A DNA stretch of 64,000 nt from Spirosoma arboris. Lineage in GTDB: Bacteria; Bacteroidota; Bacteroidia; Cytophagales; Spirosomataceae. Of the stretch, positions 44,913-54,267 are shown piece after piece. A program made the position numbers and the translations under genes. The notes beneath the pieces are model-generated. The model ran no database searches. It worked only from the letters and a program-made list of their open reading frames with translations, and had not been told where the DNA came from. The DNA lies in assembly GCF_009754945.1 (NCBI RefSeq), contig NZ_WPIN01000004.1, positions 682,001 to 746,000 of the forward strand, read 5' to 3'. Each line of letters begins with the position of its first letter. The stretch's first letter is position 1.

Positions 44913-47414
44913 TTACGAAATTTTTTCAGGTGAGGATGTGTCCGAGTAATGTTTGCTTACTGTTATAAACCTGACGGTCACCAGTACACCGTTATTGTTT
45001 TCAATCTTGAAGTGCCCATTCAATTGCTTCGCCAGCCCCTGCATCAGTTCAAGACCAAGCGAGTTATACTCCTTTAGGTCAAGTCCTGCGGGTAGGCCAA
45101 TACCATTATCTGCTATTTTTAGTACTAAATAATCAGGTCCATCCTGTTGAAGTTCTATTCTCACAACGCCTTTCTGTCCATTTAGAAAAGCATGCTTAAT
45201 GGTGTTGACAATACTTTCAGTGACGATCAACCCAAGGGGAATTGCCTGTGATACGTCAAGAGATAAGGGCTCAATTGTCTGTCGAAACGTGATCTGGCCA
45301 CTGTCATCGAAACTCTCCTGCAAGTAACACGTCAGCTCATTAATGTATTCCGGCATGGCGATGCTGGACGTATTTTCATCCTGGTAAAGCTTTTGGTGAA
45401 TCAAGGCCATAGCTTGCATCCGGCGAAGGCTGTCCTTTACGGCCAGTCTGGCCGTGTCATCCTGCAAATACACCGATTGAGAATAAAGCAAGCTGGTTAC
45501 CATCTGAAGATTGTTTTTAACACGATGATGAACCTCCTTTAACAACCATTCTTTTTCTTTGAGGAGTTTGTCCTGCTCGGTATTCAGAGTTTCTAGAAAA
45601 CTATTTTTTTGATCCAGTTCTCGCTGATTCGCTACAAGTTTACGGTTCGTTCGTTGTTTGATGAGATAACGGTTAAATAATAGCGCGATAATGATCAACG
45701 TTAGCACCAAACCTGCCAACATAATATTCCTGGTTCGGTGCGCCTGTTCGGTTCTTATACGCTCCAGCTGATTTTGACTGTTCAATAATTGGATGTTTTT
45801 GTCCTTTTTCTCAGCCTCATATTTCACCAGTAATTCTTCTGTTCGTTTCCGTTGGTCATAACTAAACACCGAGTCGGTAAACTCGTAACTAAGCCTAAGA
45901 TGCCTGATCGCGTCCAGATGACGCCCCTCTATCGAATCGATTTTGAACAGATTATAATAATAATTGTTCTTGGCCAATATATCGAATGAAGAAATATACC
46001 CTTTTCCCCGCTCAAGATACTCTCTTGCTTGGCTGGTTTTACCAATTGTGCGGTAAAAGGTAGAAATCTGAAAAAATGCCGAAGGGAATTCGTCATGGAT
46101 ATATTCTACCGGAAATTTTTCTACCATGGTCAAAAAGATCTGGTAGTTGCTTTCTGCGAGGCTAAATTTTTTTAAATTGTCATACGTCTTTCCAAGCAGG
46201 AAGGCAAAGTGCATCTTGTCAAAGTATGTGTTAGGCGGATAGTTTCTTTTTGCTTCCTTGAGCAGAAGCAAGGCATCGTTTGCTTTACCAACTTCATTAA
46301 GCGTTAGTACTTTGCCTATGAGGGCTTTGTACCAAAATAAACGTGTTGCGGGTGTCTTATTTTCCAACCCTTTGTCATACCAGGTAAGAGACTCGTCTAA
46401 TTTAAGCAGTCGCTCATAGATAAGTCCCCTTCGTATGTAGAAATAACTAATAAATGTAGAATCGGCCTTGGAGGTCAGGCTCGCCAAACTTTTATTAGAG
46501 TAGGACAACGCATCGGTAAGGGCTCCTTTTCGGTAAGCCAGCCAGGATAATGCATCGTATGGGTATTGTTGATGACGAAAGTTTATGAGGGCTTGAAGGT
46601 TGACAATTGTGCGCAAATAATTTTCTGCTACATCATACTTTTTGGAAACAAAATAGTCAATGTTAATCAGAGACAGCGTTTCAATTTCTTTTTCTTTTGC
46701 ATTTGCTTTTCTAAAAATAGACAGGGCTTTTTCAAGTTTTATAAGTCTTGCAGGGTCTCCATAATGAAGTACTTCTCCGGCACGCAGCAATACCTGGGCG
46801 GATGTCAGTACGTTACCCGATAGATCGCATAAGGTCACTAGTTCATCAAATACCTTCTGGCCCTCAGCGGCAAGCCCGGATTGTTCAAGCCAATGAGCCT
46901 GAAGAGCCATACTCTCAACTTTCCATAGAAGGGGGGCTTTCTTACTCAGAAGTAACGCTTCGTTTATGTATTTTGATGCCTGCTCAAGATCGGCCTTTTC
47001 GGCGCCCGGCTTAAAAACGAAGTAACTGCCCAACTCCAGCAACAACCGAAGCCGTGCTTCCCGTCGCTGCGTGCCAAGCAGTGCCTTGGCTTCTGCTATT
47101 CTTCCTGCATCCAGCAACCTGGTGCCCGCTGAGGGTTTTCCATCTCCGTTACTAAATCCCTCATTGTAGGCAAGCAAAGGACTTAACGCATAGACTTTGC
47201 AGGGAATACGTATGGCACTGTCCATATCGATTTGTCCCTGACTAATGGTATGGATGTATTGCGCCGTAATGCGGATTAACAATCGCTGTCGGGCTAAGTC
47301 GCTATATACTACGGCACCAGGCTGCGCATTTGCAAAATATCCTGGTATAACAAAGATGGTCACTAGACCTGATACTAGTGGCCCAAGACATGTAGGAAGA
47401 AACTTACATCCCAT
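44913..47414 (-). CDS. TPR-domain sensor kinase (HisKA_2/HATPase)
   Basis: This 833-residue protein has a hydrophobic N-terminus that could be a signal, followed by tetratricopeptide repeats (about 130-530) such as YDALSWLAYRKGALTDALSYSNKSLASL and RLLKLDESLTWYDKGLENK. A membrane helix (IMLAGLVLTLIIIALLF, about 585-605) and a coiled linker follow. The kinase core is HisKA_2 type, WLLKEVHHRVKNNLQMVTSLLYSQSVYL, with HATPase_c containing VTESIVNTIKHAFLNG and ADNGIGLPAGLDL. Its stop lies 9 bases before the response regulator start. Confidence 0.9.
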   Translation of the reverse strand: MGCKFLPTCLGPLVSGLVTIFVIPGYFANAQPGAVVYSDLARQRLLIRITAQYIHTISQGQIDMDSAIRIPCKVYALSPLLAYNEGFSNGDGKPSAGTRLLDAGRIAEAKALLGTQRREARLRLLLELGSYFVFKPGAEKADLEQASKYINEALLLSKKAPLLWKVESMALQAHWLEQSGLAAEGQKVFDELVTLCDLSGNVLTSAQVLLRAGEVLHYGDPARLIKLEKALSIFRKANAKEKEIETLSLINIDYFVSKKYDVAENYLRTIVNLQALINFRHQQYPYDALSWLAYRKGALTDALSYSNKSLASLTSKADSTFISYFYIRRGLIYERLLKLDESLTWYDKGLENKTPATRLFWYKALIGKVLTLNEVGKANDALLLLKEAKRNYPPNTYFDKMHFAFLLGKTYDNLKKFSLAESNYQIFLTMVEKFPVEYIHDEFPSAFFQISTFYRTIGKTSQAREYLERGKGYISSFDILAKNNYYYNLFKIDSIEGRHLDAIRHLRLSYEFTDSVFSYDQRKRTEELLVKYEAEKKDKNIQLLNSQNQLERIRTEQAHRTRNIMLAGLVLTLIIIALLFNRYLIKQRTNRKLVANQRELDQKNSFLETLNTEQDKLLKEKEWLLKEVHHRVKNNLQMVTSLLYSQSVYLQDDTARLAVKDSLRRMQAMALIHQKLYQDENTSSIAMPEYINELTCYLQESFDDSGQITFRQTIEPLSLDVSQAIPLGLIVTESIVNTIKHAFLNGQKGVVRIELQQDGPDYLVLKIADNGIGLPAGLDLKEYNSLGLELMQGLAKQLNGHFKIENNNGVLVTVRFITVSKHYSDTSSPEKIS

Positions 47415-47625
47415 ACTAAGAGTATTATTATGTCAATTCAATATTAAGTATCTGAATATGAGTGCTATAAAATTAAATATTGTTATAAAGTTAACGACTA
47501 AATTGATAAGTAATAAGTGAGTAAAATTCACATTCTCAGATCAATACCATACTAGCAGCAATCCATCCATTCAACTGTAATAGATACCATGAGGCTTTGA
47601 AGTAATAAATTCTTGTTAATAAGCC

Positions 47626-47833
47626 GTGGCAGAAAGCTTTTTCAAGACATTAAAGTCAGAGTTGGTCTATCAACAAGCGTTTCCTAATCGAGCGATGGCT
47701 AAGCAGGCAGTCTTTGAATATGTGGAAATCTGCGGAGCCGCCCGTGCGGTACAACAGGCAGCGGAGGCATTCCGTACTGGATTATCTTTCCCCTTTTGAT
47801 TATCACAGTGGACAATTTCACCATGTTCCTTAA
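47626..47833 (+). mobile_element. IS3-type transposase C-terminal remnant with frameshift
   Basis: The frame reads VAESFFKTLKSELVYQQAFPNRAMAKQAVFEYVEI, then shifts at about 47732-47747 and continues YNRQRRHSVLDYLSPFDYH. Joined, this is the end of IS3-family OrfB after the catalytic Glu (usually E-x-F-F-x-x-L-K-x-E). A 16-base insertion between VEI and YNRQRRHS breaks the frame; five bases (TGCGG) are repeated at its borders. No terminal repeats were seen. Confidence 0.75.
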
Positions 47834-47889
47834 AGAGTTGTCCAGTATTTTGTTGCAAGTCCAAGCAGAATTTGCTACCTTAATTCACT

Positions 47890-48738
47890 ATGACCAATCG
47901 ACAAGCCCTTAGCCGGTTCTACCTTACTCTTGTGCCTTTCTTAGCTGCTGGAGTAGCCCTTGGCCTTGGCCATAGCAGCCCCCAACTCTATCTACCTATC
48001 TGGCTGGCCCATGCAGCCCTGATGGCAATCGCAGTCTGGGGCCTGGGAAAGAATTGCTTTTTCAATCCCGATCCTGAGCAAAGGCAACTCGGTAACATTG
48101 CCCTGTTAGTAATTATTCCTTGGATTGGTTTTACCGTTTTCGCGGGCATGGGACCTCCGCCCACTTCTATACCCGAATGGTTGAACACGGTTACCGAACA
48201 ACAGATCCGCTATTCACTGCTTATAGCGGGGGGGATTCTGATTACGGTTGCGTTGACTTTGCTGGCTAACAAACTCCGTCAGAGCGGTGAGCAGCCCTAT
48301 TGGTTACTGGGTTTGCTGGCGATGGGCGTTGCATTACCTTTATTTATTCTCAACATGGCCTATTGGGGTAGCTTTTTAGGTGAATCGTTTACCAACTTTT
48401 CGGCCGCTTCGCTGGCGAAAAGGCCCGATTGGTACCTGTCCATGCGTGCCCTTTTTAATTGGATTAGCGGAGTGGAAGTAGCCCTTTTGTATTTGGTTAC
48501 GGCTGCTTTTGGATTGGCCCTACAATCAGCCAACTGGTTCAGGTCCAAGGCTTGTCGTCTCTACGTGTTTTTCAGTTTAGTCGGTGCTTTGCTGGGTGTG
48601 CTCCCCTCGTTTTCATTTGAGCCATTGGAGATTGCCACTTATTTAGTGTCCATCCCTGCTTTCCCCTTCATCATGCCTTATCTCATGGCGCTGAATTTGT
48701 TAAATCTAGCCAACCGCATTCCCAACAAGTTTAGATAA
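47890..48738 (+). CDS. Multi-pass membrane protein
   Basis: This 282-residue protein has about seven to eight hydrophobic segments at 8-28, 34-52, 68-87, 107-128, 138-160, 195-215, 222-240 and 244-270. No signal peptide, transporter motif or catalytic motif is evident and I cannot assign a family. It follows an IS3 remnant by 56 bases and is convergent with the second fibre-like protein gene. Confidence 0.7.
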   Translation: MTNRQALSRFYLTLVPFLAAGVALGLGHSSPQLYLPIWLAHAALMAIAVWGLGKNCFFNPDPEQRQLGNIALLVIIPWIGFTVFAGMGPPPTSIPEWLNTVTEQQIRYSLLIAGGILITVALTLLANKLRQSGEQPYWLLGLLAMGVALPLFILNMAYWGSFLGESFTNFSAASLAKRPDWYLSMRALFNWISGVEVALLYLVTAAFGLALQSANWFRSKACRLYVFFSLVGALLGVLPSFSFEPLEIATYLVSIPAFPFIMPYLMALNLLNLANRIPNKFR

Positions 48739-48853
48739 AGGAAACTATGGACGCTTTCGTCTCATGTAGGAGGGTTTGGTGAGCTTTTCTAGGAAAAGCT
48801 ATCAAACCGTTCAACCATCAGATTGAATTAAGCCCAATCCTGGAAGCATACGC

Positions 48854-50398
48854 TTACTTTTTCTCCAGCAATTGGTTAACTAGCTTCTCCAGTCGGTCAA
48901 TTTTATGCTGTTGATCCTCAATCTGCTTCTGTTGCTGTTGATTGGTTTTATCTTGATCAATGGAGTACAAGGTCAACTCTTCCACTTTTTCCAGCAAGGT
49001 GGCATTCATCTTTACCAAATCAACCCCTTCTTTAACCACTTCGTCTGCCGAGGGAACATTCGGCAAATGCCCGTGCTGAGCAATGTAAGCAGCAACCCAT
49101 GACAACGAGCGTAGCTGATAAGCGGGTGAAAATACCTTATCGCTCCACTCACTGGGATGGGTAATCCGAAGCTGGTAGCGAGCTTTGACAATTTCGCCCC
49201 ACTCATCCACCGTTAAAAACTGATCAGTGGCCAGCAAAGCGGGACTCGACGTTGTGAGCTTGGTCAGACGAACACCACTTTTATCGGGTGCTGGGCTCAC
49301 GACCTCCAATCGATCCATGGGTGCCGATGTGCCAATGCCCACATTCACTTCATTACCCAGGATTAGTGAATTACTGCTGGCTACCCAGCTGTTAGAGCCG
49401 ATGGCAATGCCATTAAAAATCCCTTCATTAGCTTGGCTATTGTAGCCTATCAACACGTTATCACTACCTTCGGAAATAGCGGTACCTGAGGTGGGGCCAA
49501 TGATGATGTTGTTGCTACCCGTGGTGACGTTGTAGCCCGACTGATAGCCCAGGAAAGTATTGTTCGTTGCAGTGGTGTTATTGTAGCCTGACTTGGAGCC
49601 AATGAAGGTGTTGCCAGACACCGTATTATTATAGCCTGCCGAATCCCCCACCGCAACATTGTTATGACCCAGGCTATTTTTATAGGCCGTCCGTATCCCC
49701 GTGGCCACATTACTGTAGCCTGACGTATTGGCACTGCCCGCCTGATACCCCGCAAACACATTATTGCTGCCGGTTGTCGTTGATTGACCCGCTGAATAAC
49801 CAAAGAAGTTATTGTTACTACCCGTCGTATTATAATAGCCCGCATCAGTGCCAAAAAAACTGTTGGAAGCACCGGTCGTGTTGCTCGTCCCTGCTCCATA
49901 GCCCACAAAATTATTCTGGACTCCCGTGGTATTTTTGAGTCCCGCTTCAAAGCCCATAAAGCAGTTGGCGAATCCACTCGTATTGGTGTAGCCCGCGTGA
50001 TAGCCCACAAAGCAGTTGGCATCACTGATATTGTTGTAGCCCGCTTGAAAGCCTAAATAACTATTATAATTACCTCGGGAATTGCTGTAGCCCGCTGACG
50101 TACCCACATAACTATTATAGTTTCCAGTGGCATTAAGGTATCCCGCTGAAGCACCCACAAAACTGTTATAGTTACCGCTGGTATTGTTGTAGCCCGCCTG
50201 ATGGCCCACAAAGCTGTTACTGATACCACTGGTAATATTACTCCCGGCGCTGGGGCCTACTAATGTATTATAGGAGCCTGGCGAGGAAGCATTGGCGGTG
50301 TTGGCCACATAGTCATTTTGGGCTAAAGTGAACCGAGGAAGTGCGGCTAGCAGCCCTAAACAGACAAAACCGAACTGAGCGATTGAGATTGAGCACAT
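48854..50398 (-). CDS. Secreted fibre-like repeat protein, paralogue of 10330-11562
   Basis: This 514-residue protein has a signal (MCSISIAQFGFVCLGLLAALPRFTLAQ). About fourteen tandem 24-residue repeats follow (NTSGNYNSFVGASAGY and variants). NVGIGTSAPMDRLEVVS, the GHLPNVPSADEVV and LLEKVEELTLY module and a longer coiled coil (QQQKQIEDQQHKIDRLEKLVNQLLEKK) come next. It is closely related to the gene 38 kb away but has four more repeat units, so the pair shows repeat-number variation. Confidence 0.82.
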   Translation of the reverse strand: MCSISIAQFGFVCLGLLAALPRFTLAQNDYVANTANASSPGSYNTLVGPSAGSNITSGISNSFVGHQAGYNNTSGNYNSFVGASAGYLNATGNYNSYVGTSAGYSNSRGNYNSYLGFQAGYNNISDANCFVGYHAGYTNTSGFANCFMGFEAGLKNTTGVQNNFVGYGAGTSNTTGASNSFFGTDAGYYNTTGSNNNFFGYSAGQSTTTGSNNVFAGYQAGSANTSGYSNVATGIRTAYKNSLGHNNVAVGDSAGYNNTVSGNTFIGSKSGYNNTTATNNTFLGYQSGYNVTTGSNNIIIGPTSGTAISEGSDNVLIGYNSQANEGIFNGIAIGSNSWVASSNSLILGNEVNVGIGTSAPMDRLEVVSPAPDKSGVRLTKLTTSSPALLATDQFLTVDEWGEIVKARYQLRITHPSEWSDKVFSPAYQLRSLSWVAAYIAQHGHLPNVPSADEVVKEGVDLVKMNATLLEKVEELTLYSIDQDKTNQQQQKQIEDQQHKIDRLEKLVNQLLEKK

Positions 50399-50767
50399 GG
50401 GTCAAAGCGAGTGCGTAGTTGATAGTCTTCAAAAATAACTACTTGACATTCCGCTAACGCGATCCGGTTTTGAGTGAATCCAGTTTTAATGTCAATTTAA
50501 TGGATCTTATGCGTTAGCTTTCGGAGACGGTGTTGCATTGGCGATCCAGCCTGGCGATTTTAAGAAGTATCCCATAAAGCTTAATTACGTCTCAAGTGGG
50601 AGGGTATATTGAGATCTTGAAGTAGACTGTCATTGTAGGCAGAAGTGTAGATAAAGGCTTCTACAGGTGGGACTACTCGTCAATCGAAAACTAATAAGTC
50701 AAGTAATTAGTAGTATATACAGGCCAGCCTTTAGGATGGCCAGCGTATTGACCAGATTCTTATTGTT
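50399..50767. other. Intergenic region with repeat copy C
   Basis: About 370 bases. Apart from the dispersed element at 50570-50614 no gene-like frame is seen. Confidence 0.5.
50570..50614 (-). repeat. Dispersed inverted-repeat element, copy C
   Basis: On the minus strand it starts TCTCAATATACCCTCCC and ends TTAAGCTTTATGGG, like copies A and B but with a shorter middle. Confidence 0.45.
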
Positions 50768-50989
50768 ATGAAGTTATATGTCGTTGAAGCCGCCGAAACC
50801 CTTGAATTGCTCGAATCGCAAGTGGTTGATCGGTTGTCCAGTGGCTACGAGTTAGCCGGCGGTGTCTCCTATAATCCCGTGGATGTTGTTTATATCCAGG
50901 CCATGTACTTGCCCAAACTTGACAAGCAAGTCGATGCGCTGTTAAAAGAAGAGAATGTATATAATGAACGGGGCTTGCTGGATGTTTAG
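50768..50989 (+). CDS. DUF1737-like small protein
   Basis: This 73-residue protein, MKLYVVEAAETLELLESQVVDRLSSGYELAGGVSYNP, contains the 'V-x-x-R-L-x-x-G-Y-E-L-x-G-G' pattern of DUF1737 proteins, followed by VVYIQAMYL, a second conserved strand. It stands alone in the plus direction. Confidence 0.7.
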   Translation: MKLYVVEAAETLELLESQVVDRLSSGYELAGGVSYNPVDVVYIQAMYLPKLDKQVDALLKEENVYNERGLLDV

Positions 50990-51122
50990 GTCTTCGGTTT
51001 AATTCTTTTGGCTTTTATGTGCGCCATGCGATCCCCCAAAAGAGCGATTTAGTGAGACGATGTTACTCAGCTAAACCAGCAAGCTGAAGGGAAATAATGT
51101 AGTCAAAGTTGTCTCGAACAGG

Positions 51123-51654
51123 TTAGCGTTTATCGTAATAATCGCGGGGGCGACAACTGGCAAAGGCGGCCAGATAATGACCTGACGAACGCTGTCCAGC
51201 CATATAGGTACCATTCACAAACAGACGAACAGATGCCGTTGGATCAGCGCCGTTCGGTAAGATCGATAAATAAATTTCCAGGGGCATGAATGACCTTCTT
51301 CCAGCCACCACGAACCCCTTTTTCTTCGTCTACACCACCCGAAGAATTCGTGAATCGGACACTACAATCCTGGCAATCCACCTCATAACGTACTTCGTAT
51401 CGCTGCTTATCTAACTCATCGGCTCCCAGGTCATATCGATACCGTATAAAGTACAGCAGTAAACCCATACCGATCGCTAGCCCACTAAACAGTTTAGTTC
51501 GGTCGCTCCCCAATCCAATGATCGCACAAGCAGCTACTACGATCAACAGACTGAAAAGAAGTTCGATGGGTATTGCCCAGCCAATAAGGGCAAATGCACT
51601 AGCGAGTATGCCAAATGCGTTTGATCGTTTCGGTTTTGAGAAGGATTGGTTCAT
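51123..51654 (-). pseudogene. Small membrane protein with frameshift (MmpS-like)
   Basis: The first frame, from ATG 51654, has two helices (about 14-30 and 36-70) and a domain RYEVRYEVDCQDCSVRFTNSSGGVDEEKGVRGGWKKVIHAPGN before it ends at 51244. The second frame (from about 51285) continues YLSILPNGADPTASVRLFVNGTYMAGQRSSGHYLAAFAS to 51123. Joined, they give the beta-sandwich seen in small membrane proteins of the MmpS-like type. The shift falls at about 51270. It may be a real mutation or a sequencing error. Confidence 0.65.
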
Positions 51655-51900
51655 GACAAATTTTCGTCGAATGAATGCACTAGGTATGCTTTAAGTTGGC
51701 TTTCAATTGGCTTTCAATTGGCCTTGTCAGCTTCTTAGGTACTGTGAACGTATCTCTTGGTCAAGATTATTCCTATTATCGCTAACAACGGGTTGCCATT
51801 CTGCCGTGTAAACCTTTCACTTTGTGCTCAGTAGGTAGAAAATGAGTAGCTTTCCTGGTATCTTCGTCAAGCAACCTTAATCAAGCTGTCTCCAATCGGT

Positions 51901-52020
51901 ATGAACTACGTTTTGTATTGGTTAGTTGTGGTCCTTAAGCTAGTCGGGTATGTGGCCATCCCAGTCGCCCTTATATTGGGTATTCGAGCGATCGTTAAGC
52001 ACTCGCGCAGGAGTCGCTAA
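51901..52020 (+). CDS. Possible 39-residue membrane peptide
   Basis: ATG at 51901 gives MNYVLYWLVVVLKLVGYVAI and continues PVALILGIRAIVKHSRRSR to TAA. It is a single hydrophobic helix followed by a basic tail, the usual plan of small bacterial membrane proteins. No homologue is known to me. Confidence 0.4.
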   Translation: MNYVLYWLVVVLKLVGYVAIPVALILGIRAIVKHSRRSR

Positions 52021-52045
52021 AACTAATCGAGTTTAATGCTAAAAT

Positions 52046-52061
52046 CGAGGGTATTTTGAGA
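52046..52061 (-). repeat. Dispersed inverted-repeat element, copy D (left half)
   Basis: TCTCAAAATACCCTCG on the minus strand matches copies A and B at 15 of 16 bases. It lies 60 bases after the AraC stop, as copy B does after the other AraC gene. The second half was not found. Confidence 0.45.
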
Positions 52062-52122
52062 TTGCGTGACGATCGACCACCGGGTTTGCTACCAGCAACA
52101 GACTACTTATTCAGGGTTCGAT

Positions 52123-52932
52123 TTAGTTAGCCGCAACTTTTCTCTTGGGCCCGGTCAAATCAGTGGGGTTATGACCAAATCGCTTTTTAAAAGAAACTGA
52201 AAAATGCGATAAAGTTTCAAAGCCTAAATTCAGGTAAATATCCGATGGCTTTTGACTTCGTTTTTCGAGTAGGTTATAGGCATCCTCCAGTCGTTTTCGA
52301 AGCAGCCAGCGGCTTGGGGTTTCGTTAAATAGATTGTGGAAGTCCCGTTTGAAAGCTGATAAACTCCTGCCGGTTAAATACGCAAATCGGTCGATAGTCA
52401 CATTAAACCGATAATTACGGTTCATAAAGGCTTCCAGGTCTATTTTTTGAGGAACGCCATAATCAAAGAATAGTCCAGCTAATTCGGGCTCCAATTGCAA
52501 GAGAATTAGCAACAGTTCTTCCCGTTTTACATCGAAAAAAGCGGCATCCATCTGCCCCTGATCATTGTAATAAGGTGTCAACGAATCAATAAAATGGAGG
52601 AACAACACGTTGCCTGATAACCGTATAAAGGACTCTTCCGAGTTAAATGGGGTGGTAATTAACTGGTGCTTTGCCTGAAATGTCCGCAAAAAGGACTCAT
52701 CAAAAACGAAAATTATTTTTTCTACTTCCTCCGTTACTTTTGATGGATCCTGTCGGCTTAACCGGTTTTTACGAGTGATACCGTACTCACCCGCATGCAA
52801 GGTATAGTGTTTACCACTAGCATACCCACTGATGGTTCCCTTTTTCAAATAGAAAAATAAGTGTTCAGCAATAAACTGTTCCTCCCGTAGGGCAGGCCCA
52901 ATCAGACAAGTCTTGTTGACAGAGGCTTTCAT
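52123..52932 (-). CDS. AraC-family transcriptional regulator
   Basis: This 269-residue protein has a cupin-like sensor half and a C-terminal HTH_18 pattern: NVTIDRFAYLTGRSLSAFKRDFHNLFNETPSRWLLRKRLEDAYNLLEKRSQKPSDIYLNLGFETLSHFSVSFKKRFGHNPTDL. The second helix-turn-helix departs from the usual 'S-Y-F-S-R-x-F-K-K' but keeps F-K-K-R-F-G. It lies downstream of the SDR gene on the same strand with a 91-base gap. Confidence 0.9.
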   Translation of the reverse strand: MKASVNKTCLIGPALREEQFIAEHLFFYLKKGTISGYASGKHYTLHAGEYGITRKNRLSRQDPSKVTEEVEKIIFVFDESFLRTFQAKHQLITTPFNSEESFIRLSGNVLFLHFIDSLTPYYNDQGQMDAAFFDVKREELLLILLQLEPELAGLFFDYGVPQKIDLEAFMNRNYRFNVTIDRFAYLTGRSLSAFKRDFHNLFNETPSRWLLRKRLEDAYNLLEKRSQKPSDIYLNLGFETLSHFSVSFKKRFGHNPTDLTGPKRKVAAN

Positions 52933-53023
52933 GATGATCTTACCGAGTTGATCATGTATTTACAATCAACACAATACTAGGGATTTTACGATTGACAATT
53001 AGTCGCCAAGACTAGTTTTGGTT

Positions 53024-53965
53024 TTACTCAGGAAGCGTCTGGGGGGCTTTCGACAAAAAGGCACGGGTCTGGGAGACGACCATGTCTTGAAATTTGGCGT
53101 CCCGCACCTGTTTTGAGCCGAGCATCGGCTGCCCTTTTTCATCAAAATACACTCCGGTTTTCCCCGATTCATCGGTCAGCACATGGGTGATGATTCGTGC
53201 TGCCTTTTGGGGGGTACTTCTGTACTGGGCGAAGGGCGGAAATAAGGTGAGTATACGGCCAAACAGGAAATGAAGGATAGCGGGGGCATCTCCTCCCAGC
53301 CCGGTTCCGGGTGTGATACCGGGCTCTACCGCATTGATATGGAGCCTGGGTGTTTCCCGAGCTAAGGCCATTGCCGTGGCCAGCACGCACAGTTTGGACG
53401 TGGCATAAGCATCAGCACCGGGCGCTTTAGAAAGGGGATGTTTCCACTCTCCTTTCGCACTCGCTTCTACTGACAGAAAGCGAGCGCCTTTCATGCCTAA
53501 GAACCTCACCGGCTTGCGGTCTGGGTCTTCCACGGCGGACGCAATGAAGACGACATTCGCTCCATCAGGCAGGTGAGGAATAAGCGCGTCGGCCAAGGCG
53601 AATGGACCTAGATGATTGGTGGTGAACACTAGATCCCAGCCTTGTACACTTTTAGCCGTTTTCATAGGCGAAATTCCGGCATTATTGAGTAGTCCTGCAA
53701 TGGGTATATCTAAGGCTATGATCTCCTGGGCAGCCCGGCGAACACTTACCAAATCCGATAAGTCGCAAACGACTGTGATGGCCTGTTGACCTTTTTGCCG
53801 AATGCTCGACTGAACGTCGGCAAGCTTGTCGGCATTGCGGCCAACCAGGATGAGTGTGCCGTAGTTGGCCAATTCGAAGGCCGTGGCTAGGCCAATCCCT
53901 GAGGTAGGGCCAGTAATGATAAAGGCCTTGGGCTGCGAACGATTTTTCAAATTAATCTTTGACAT
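53024..53965 (-). CDS. Short-chain dehydrogenase/reductase
   Basis: This 313-residue protein has TGPTSGIG at 18-25 (cofactor loop), NNAG in GLLNNAGISPMKTA, a catalytic Ser (VFIASAVEDP) and the pair Tyr-Lys in ADAYATSKLCVL. The protein is longer than the average SDR, with an extra C-terminal segment ending RDAKFQDMVVSQTRAFLSKAP. Together with the AraC gene this repeats the arrangement at 28952-30738, but the two SDRs are not close relatives. Confidence 0.88.
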   Translation of the reverse strand: MSKINLKNRSQPKAFIITGPTSGIGLATAFELANYGTLILVGRNADKLADVQSSIRQKGQQAITVVCDLSDLVSVRRAAQEIIALDIPIAGLLNNAGISPMKTAKSVQGWDLVFTTNHLGPFALADALIPHLPDGANVVFIASAVEDPDRKPVRFLGMKGARFLSVEASAKGEWKHPLSKAPGADAYATSKLCVLATAMALARETPRLHINAVEPGITPGTGLGGDAPAILHFLFGRILTLFPPFAQYRSTPQKAARIITHVLTDESGKTGVYFDEKGQPMLGSKQVRDAKFQDMVVSQTRAFLSKAPQTLPE

Positions 53966-54267
53966 AATTTATTTTCAAAAAATGATGCTGCAAATATCCG
54001 GCCTCATAGGTCCGTCAGCTTTCTTGAAAAGTCCAAAGATGCTTTCTTGAAAAGTTCAATTTGGGGATTAGGTTCGTTTTCGTTTAAAGCCTCAGCATTC
54101 GGCAGGTATTATTCTTTCATAGACATTGTATTCAAGCATCCCATAAAACGCCCTATAAAAGGGAAATACATCTCGTCTCAGGCGGGAGCCTTTTTTGAGA
54201 CCATGAAATTTAGCTTTACTGATAATCTACTGGGAGTAGTCTTGACCTAGATAACTAAGTGGAAAGG

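Noticed and set aside
48990-50330. Second array of about 72-bp repeats
   Set aside because: Same as above: coding repeats of the second fibre-like protein.
54047-54250. 67-residue plus-strand frame
   Set aside because: No signal, motif or codon pattern; lies in a gap beside the SDR gene start and looks random.
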